From Clostridia bacterium (lineage in GTDB: Bacteria > Bacillota > Clostridia > Christensenellales > DTU072): a stretch of DNA of 6,583 bases. The stretch is from assembly GCA_028701415.1 (NCBI GenBank), contig JAQVQU010000077.1, positions 1-6,583 of the forward strand, written 5' to 3'. How positions within the stretch are numbered: the stretch's first letter is position 1; each line of letters opens with the position of its first letter. Under the pieces are notes generated by a model. The model was not told where the DNA came from and made no database searches. It worked only from the letters and a program-made list of their open reading frames with translations. A program made the translations under genes and the position numbers. Positions 4,588-6,583 of this stretch are shown one piece after another.

Positions 4588-5340
4588 TTATTCTTCAAAA
4601 GGCGTTTTCGTCTCTATCGTAACCTGATTTTCATTTTGTTTGTCTGAATTAATTTCTTGATTGGTAATGCTACTGTCTTCCGGATTATAAGTAGTCTGTT
4701 TTTTATCGGTACTTGGGCTAAAAAACTTAGTGACTCTAAGAGATTCAGTTATAGCAGGAACGAGTACTACGTAGGATATCGCCTCAACAACCGTATTTAT
4801 CGCAACTATCATTCCAAAAATATATGCGATATTCACAGTATACCCGCCTACAGATTGATCCGCTGAAAAAACAAAAAACATACCTAAAAATCCAATCGTA
4901 TTAGTTAAAACTCCAGCTAGGGTTGCAACCGCGGACAAAAAATACTTTCTTGTAAAAAGCTTGTACTTACCTCGTTCTTTCCATTTCAAAGATAATTTGC
5001 TAAAGGTTGAAGCAAGAGCCCCAGTTACTATTCCCACTAAAATTCTCGGCATCACTGAAACCAAGGGATTAATCGCATTTCTAAAAACGGGAACAGCTGA
5101 GTATCTAATAGCGGCTATACTCATACTGACTATACCAAAGGCAAGCCCACATATAGCCCCTATTTTCCATCCTTTAAGTTGAGATATCACCAGGACTGGT
5201 ATTAGCCCTAAAGCTAAACTAATTTGAAGCCCAAATAATTGAATTACTTCGGCAAGAGCTTGTAGGACTATTATTAAAGCAATAGTAATCCCAATCAAAG
5301 CAATATTTCTGTTCCTTTCGATTAAATCCTTTCTAACCAT
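4588..5340 (-). CDS. ECF transporter S component (substrate-binding membrane subunit)
   Basis: This 250-residue integral membrane protein has about six hydrophobic segments: 13-31, 38-54, 58-78, 95-113, 134-157 and 169-198. Typical S-component features are the SLALGLIPVLV segment (41-51), the NPLVSVMPRILVG loop (91-103) and GVLTNTIGFLGM (143-154). S components bind a vitamin or related micronutrient and pair with a shared energising module (EcfT plus two ATPases). None of that module is encoded here, so this would be a group II-type solitary S subunit using a module encoded elsewhere. The NP-x-V-S-x-PR loop resembles pantothenate/folate-type members, but the substrate cannot be assigned. A 49-residue hydrophilic tail (202-250), rich in Asn, Gln, Lys and Glu, is longer than usual. 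The ribosome site AAGGGG lies at 5346-5351. No riboswitch fits in the short leader. Confidence 0.85.
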   Translation of the reverse strand: MVRKDLIERNRNIALIGITIALIIVLQALAEVIQLFGLQISLALGLIPVLVISQLKGWKIGAICGLAFGIVSMSIAAIRYSAVPVFRNAINPLVSVMPRILVGIVTGALASTFSKLSLKWKERGKYKLFTRKYFLSAVATLAGVLTNTIGFLGMFFVFSADQSVGGYTVNIAYIFGMIVAINTVVEAISYVVLVPAITESLRVTKFFSPSTDKKQTTYNPEDSSITNQEINSDKQNENQVTIETKTPFEE

Positions 5341-5360
5341 TATATCCCCTTAATTATCGA

Positions 5361-5369
5361 ATTATACCA
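5361..5369 (-). promoter_or_regulatory. Extended -10 promoter of the S-component gene
   Basis: On the minus strand TGGTATAAT (5361-5369) is a perfect extended -10 box with only a poor -35 (TTTAAG) 17 bases upstream. The transcript would start near 5354, giving a leader of about 14 bases that still includes the AAGGGG ribosome site. This leaves no room for a riboswitch downstream of this start. Confidence 0.6.
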
Positions 5370-5393
5370 AAAATTCCTGCTTTCTTAAAAGCA
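5368..5393 (-). terminator. Weak hairpin with U-tract after the RimJ/RimL-like gene
   Basis: TGCTTT (5388-5393) pairs with AAAGCA (5378-5383) around a 4-base loop on the minus strand and is followed by GGAATTTTT. The stem has only two G-C pairs, so it would be a weak terminator for the gene ending at 5457. It overlaps the S-component promoter area. Confidence 0.3.
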
Positions 5394-5456
5394 AATAGAT
5401 ATAATAATAAAAAGTATCTCTACACTCTCTTATATATTAAGAAAAAACTCTTTGGA

Positions 5457-6041
5457 TTATCTCTTTTTCATAATTTCCAGCTGGTAAAATTTTTTTGTCA
5501 AATAATAATTAATATCATCAAATTCTTGATCAAGTTCTTTGGAATAAAATATTCCAACCTTATACATTTTGAACCCGCACTTTTCTATAACACGTCTTGA
5601 TCTATCATTGTTCCAAATATGCCCCACGACTAATACATCTATGTCTATGTATTCAAACGAATAATCTATGACTCTTTTCACTACCTCAGTCATTAAACCT
5701 CTCCCCCAATATTCCTTGGATAAAGCATAACCAATCTCAGTAGTATTTAAAAACTCAAAGTTCTTGTCTTCGACTGCCCAAGAATTATGGAAACCAACCG
5801 AGCCAATTACCTTATTATTTTCCTTCAAGACTATGGCAAAAACATTCTTTTCTTTTATGAACATATCTAATATTATTCTGGTTCGATCCAAGTTTTCATG
5901 ATGTTTCCACCCCGCAGCCTCTCCTACCCCTGGAACGGAACAATATTCAAATAAATCATTAATATCTCCCTCTTTAAAAGAACGAAGATATACTCTAGGT
6001 GTTTCTAGAGTTACATTAGAAATGTCAATTTTTACATCCAT
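5457..6041 (-). CDS. RimJ/RimL-type GNAT N-acetyltransferase
   Basis: This 194-residue protein is a single GNAT domain of the RimJ/RimL type, which uses acetyl-CoA to acetylate protein N-termini or small amines. It opens with the usual LETPRVYLRSFKEGDINDLFE (12-32), where strand beta-1 reads out to the loop. VFAIVLKENNKVIGSVGFH (67-85) follows, then IGYALSKEYWGRGLMTEVV (103-121), the acetyl-CoA loop centred on WGRG (112-115). The C-terminal part has the conserved NNDRSRRVIEKCGFK (144-158), where the Asn and Ser side chains commonly line the active site. Length is normal for the family. The ribosome site AAGGAG lies at 6050-6055, 8 bases from the ATG, which fixes the start. It stands alone between divergent and tandem neighbours, so context does not indicate a substrate. 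Confidence 0.9.
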   Translation of the reverse strand: MDVKIDISNVTLETPRVYLRSFKEGDINDLFEYCSVPGVGEAAGWKHHENLDRTRIILDMFIKEKNVFAIVLKENNKVIGSVGFHNSWAVEDKNFEFLNTTEIGYALSKEYWGRGLMTEVVKRVIDYSFEYIDIDVLVVGHIWNNDRSRRVIEKCGFKMYKVGIFYSKELDQEFDDINYYLTKKFYQLEIMKKR

Positions 6042-6062
6042 TCTGGTTTCTCCTTAAAAAAT

Positions 6063-6091
6063 ATAATACATCAATATTTATTTCATATAAA
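6063..6091 (-). promoter_or_regulatory. Promoter of the RimJ/RimL-like gene
   Basis: On the minus strand TTTATA (6086-6091, four of six) is separated by 17 bases from TATTAT (6063-6068, five of six). The transcript would start near 6056 with a leader of about 15 bases, just enough to hold the AAGGAG ribosome site. Confidence 0.5.
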
Positions 6092-6135
6092 GATATTGGC
6101 GATTTATTTTTGCAGGTAACAGTATTCGACCGATT

Positions 6136-6158
6136 TGTATGAAGATAATATTCATACA
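6136..6158. promoter_or_regulatory. Inverted repeat between divergent genes, possible operator
   Basis: TGTATGAA (6136-6143) and TTCATACA (6151-6158) are perfect 8-base inverted arms around a 7-base spacer. The element sits in the 182-base divergent gap, about 45 bases behind the -35 of the minus-strand gene and 26 bases before the extended -10 of the plus-strand gene. It is not followed by a T-run, so an operator is more likely than a terminator. No regulator is identified. Confidence 0.4.
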
Positions 6159-6183
6159 TTAAAGTATAAATACTAGAAATCAG

Positions 6184-6192
6184 TGATATAAT
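6184..6192 (+). promoter_or_regulatory. Extended -10 promoter of the GIY-YIG-like gene
   Basis: TGATATAAT (6184-6192) is a perfect extended -10 box, with no clear -35 at the usual distance. Transcription would begin near 6199, giving a leader of about 25 bases that contains AGGAG at 6211-6215, 8 bases before the ATG at 6224. Confidence 0.6.
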
Positions 6193-6223
6193 AAAAAATA
6201 TTAAAATTCCAGGAGATGCGAAA

Positions 6224-6568
6224 ATGGTTGGAGACAAAAAGAAAGAAATTAAAGATGCATATAAAGATAAGTTGTCAGAGGGAGGAGTATATTCGGTAAC
6301 TAATACGGTTACTGGAAAAATTCTTTTACAACCCTCATATAACCTTGCAGGAAGCAAAAGCAGGTTTGATTTTTCAAAAGTAACTGGTTCGGCAGTAATA
6401 CCAAAGTTGCAACAAGATTACAATCAATTTGGGCCGGAAGCCTTTAGCTATGAAGTCCTTGAAACATATAAAGCAAAGCCAGAAGAAACTCATGAGCAAT
6501 TTGTAGATAAGGTAAAGTTCCTTTATGAGTATTGGCTTAACGAATATAAAGACAAAAACCTATACTAG
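6224..6568 (+). CDS. Small GIY-YIG-like protein with degenerate second motif
   Basis: This 114-residue soluble protein resembles a group of short proteins usually labelled GIY-YIG nuclease family in Firmicutes and Bacteroidetes (recalled, not searched). The first motif is GVY (21-23), followed by SVTNTVTGK. The second (YIG) motif should fall near ILLQPS (33-38) and is not conserved. A candidate catalytic arginine is Arg47 in SKSRFDFS, and a candidate metal-binding glutamate is Glu102 in FLYEYWL. The middle KLQQDYNQFGPEAFSYEVLE (61-80) fits the LQ-D-W/Y-x-x-(F/Y)G pattern of GIY-YIG proteins. The lysine-rich N-terminus (1-15) may be a helix. Start is set by AGGAG at 6211-6215. It is divergent from the acetyltransferase, and only 15 bases follow its stop, so downstream context is not visible. 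Nuclease activity is doubtful without an intact YIG. Confidence 0.7.
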   Translation: MVGDKKKEIKDAYKDKLSEGGVYSVTNTVTGKILLQPSYNLAGSKSRFDFSKVTGSAVIPKLQQDYNQFGPEAFSYEVLETYKAKPEETHEQFVDKVKFLYEYWLNEYKDKNLY

Positions 6569-6583
6569 CATTTATAATTTCTA

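Noticed and set aside
4434..5182. Plus-strand frames opposite the yqeY and S-component genes
   Set aside because: They are shadows of conserved proteins on the other strand, with no initiation signals and no recognisable product.
5341..5456. Vitamin riboswitch upstream of the S-component gene
   Set aside because: The gap is 116 bases, the best promoter leaves a leader of about 14 bases, and no conserved TPP, THF, FMN or cobalamin core is seen.
6025..6357. Minus-strand 110-codon frame spanning the divergent gap
   Set aside because: It overlaps the promoters of both divergent genes and runs antisense to the GIY-YIG-like gene, which has a good ribosome site and an extended -10 box.

Overview
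The window looks like an ordinary chromosomal segment of a low-GC Gram-positive bacterium, probably Clostridia-like. The basis is A+T-rich DNA with TAA and TGA stops, strong AGGAGG-type ribosome binding sites, TG-n-TATAAT extended -10 boxes, an ECF-transporter S component, a YqeY protein, and an ECF sigma factor paired with membrane-anchored PepSY-like proteins. The species cannot be named from sequence alone. There are no rRNA or tRNA genes, CRISPR arrays or insertion sequences, and no gene-free stretch above 300 bases.

Layout. (1) Bases 4-1424, minus strand: a three-gene cassette read in the order membrane PepSY-like protein A, ECF sigma factor, membrane PepSY-like protein B. A and B are paralogues and B overlaps the sigma gene by 4 bases. 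Upstream of A is a good match to an ECF-sigma promoter (AAC-N16-CGTT), so the cassette is probably autoregulated. A 9-bp hairpin lies between A and the sigma gene. (2) 1613-2335, minus: a GNAT acetyltransferase with an extra N-terminal half. (3) 2555-3954, plus: a HipB-like antitoxin and HipA-family kinase toxin overlapping by ATGA. Two copies of an 18-base repeat containing a palindrome precede it, and the proximal copy covers the predicted -10 box. The antitoxin start lies about where transcription should begin and has no Shine-Dalgarno. (4) 4093-5340, minus: an ECF-transporter S component followed by a YqeY-like protein with its own promoter signals, ending in a clear hairpin/U-tract terminator that faces the end of hipA. 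(5) 5457-6041, minus: a RimJ/RimL-type GNAT acetyltransferase. (6) 6224-6568, plus: a small GIY-YIG-like protein with a degenerate second motif.

Two units stand out as regulatory systems. The sigma cassette suggests a membrane-signal circuit in which one or both PepSY-like proteins restrain or sense for the sigma factor; no classical zinc-finger anti-sigma gene is visible. The hipBA locus has a very compact promoter/operator that would couple antitoxin occupancy directly to transcription. The remaining genes look like housekeeping or accessory single units. No wholly unknown multi-gene system is demonstrable; the sigma cassette is the best candidate for something poorly described.
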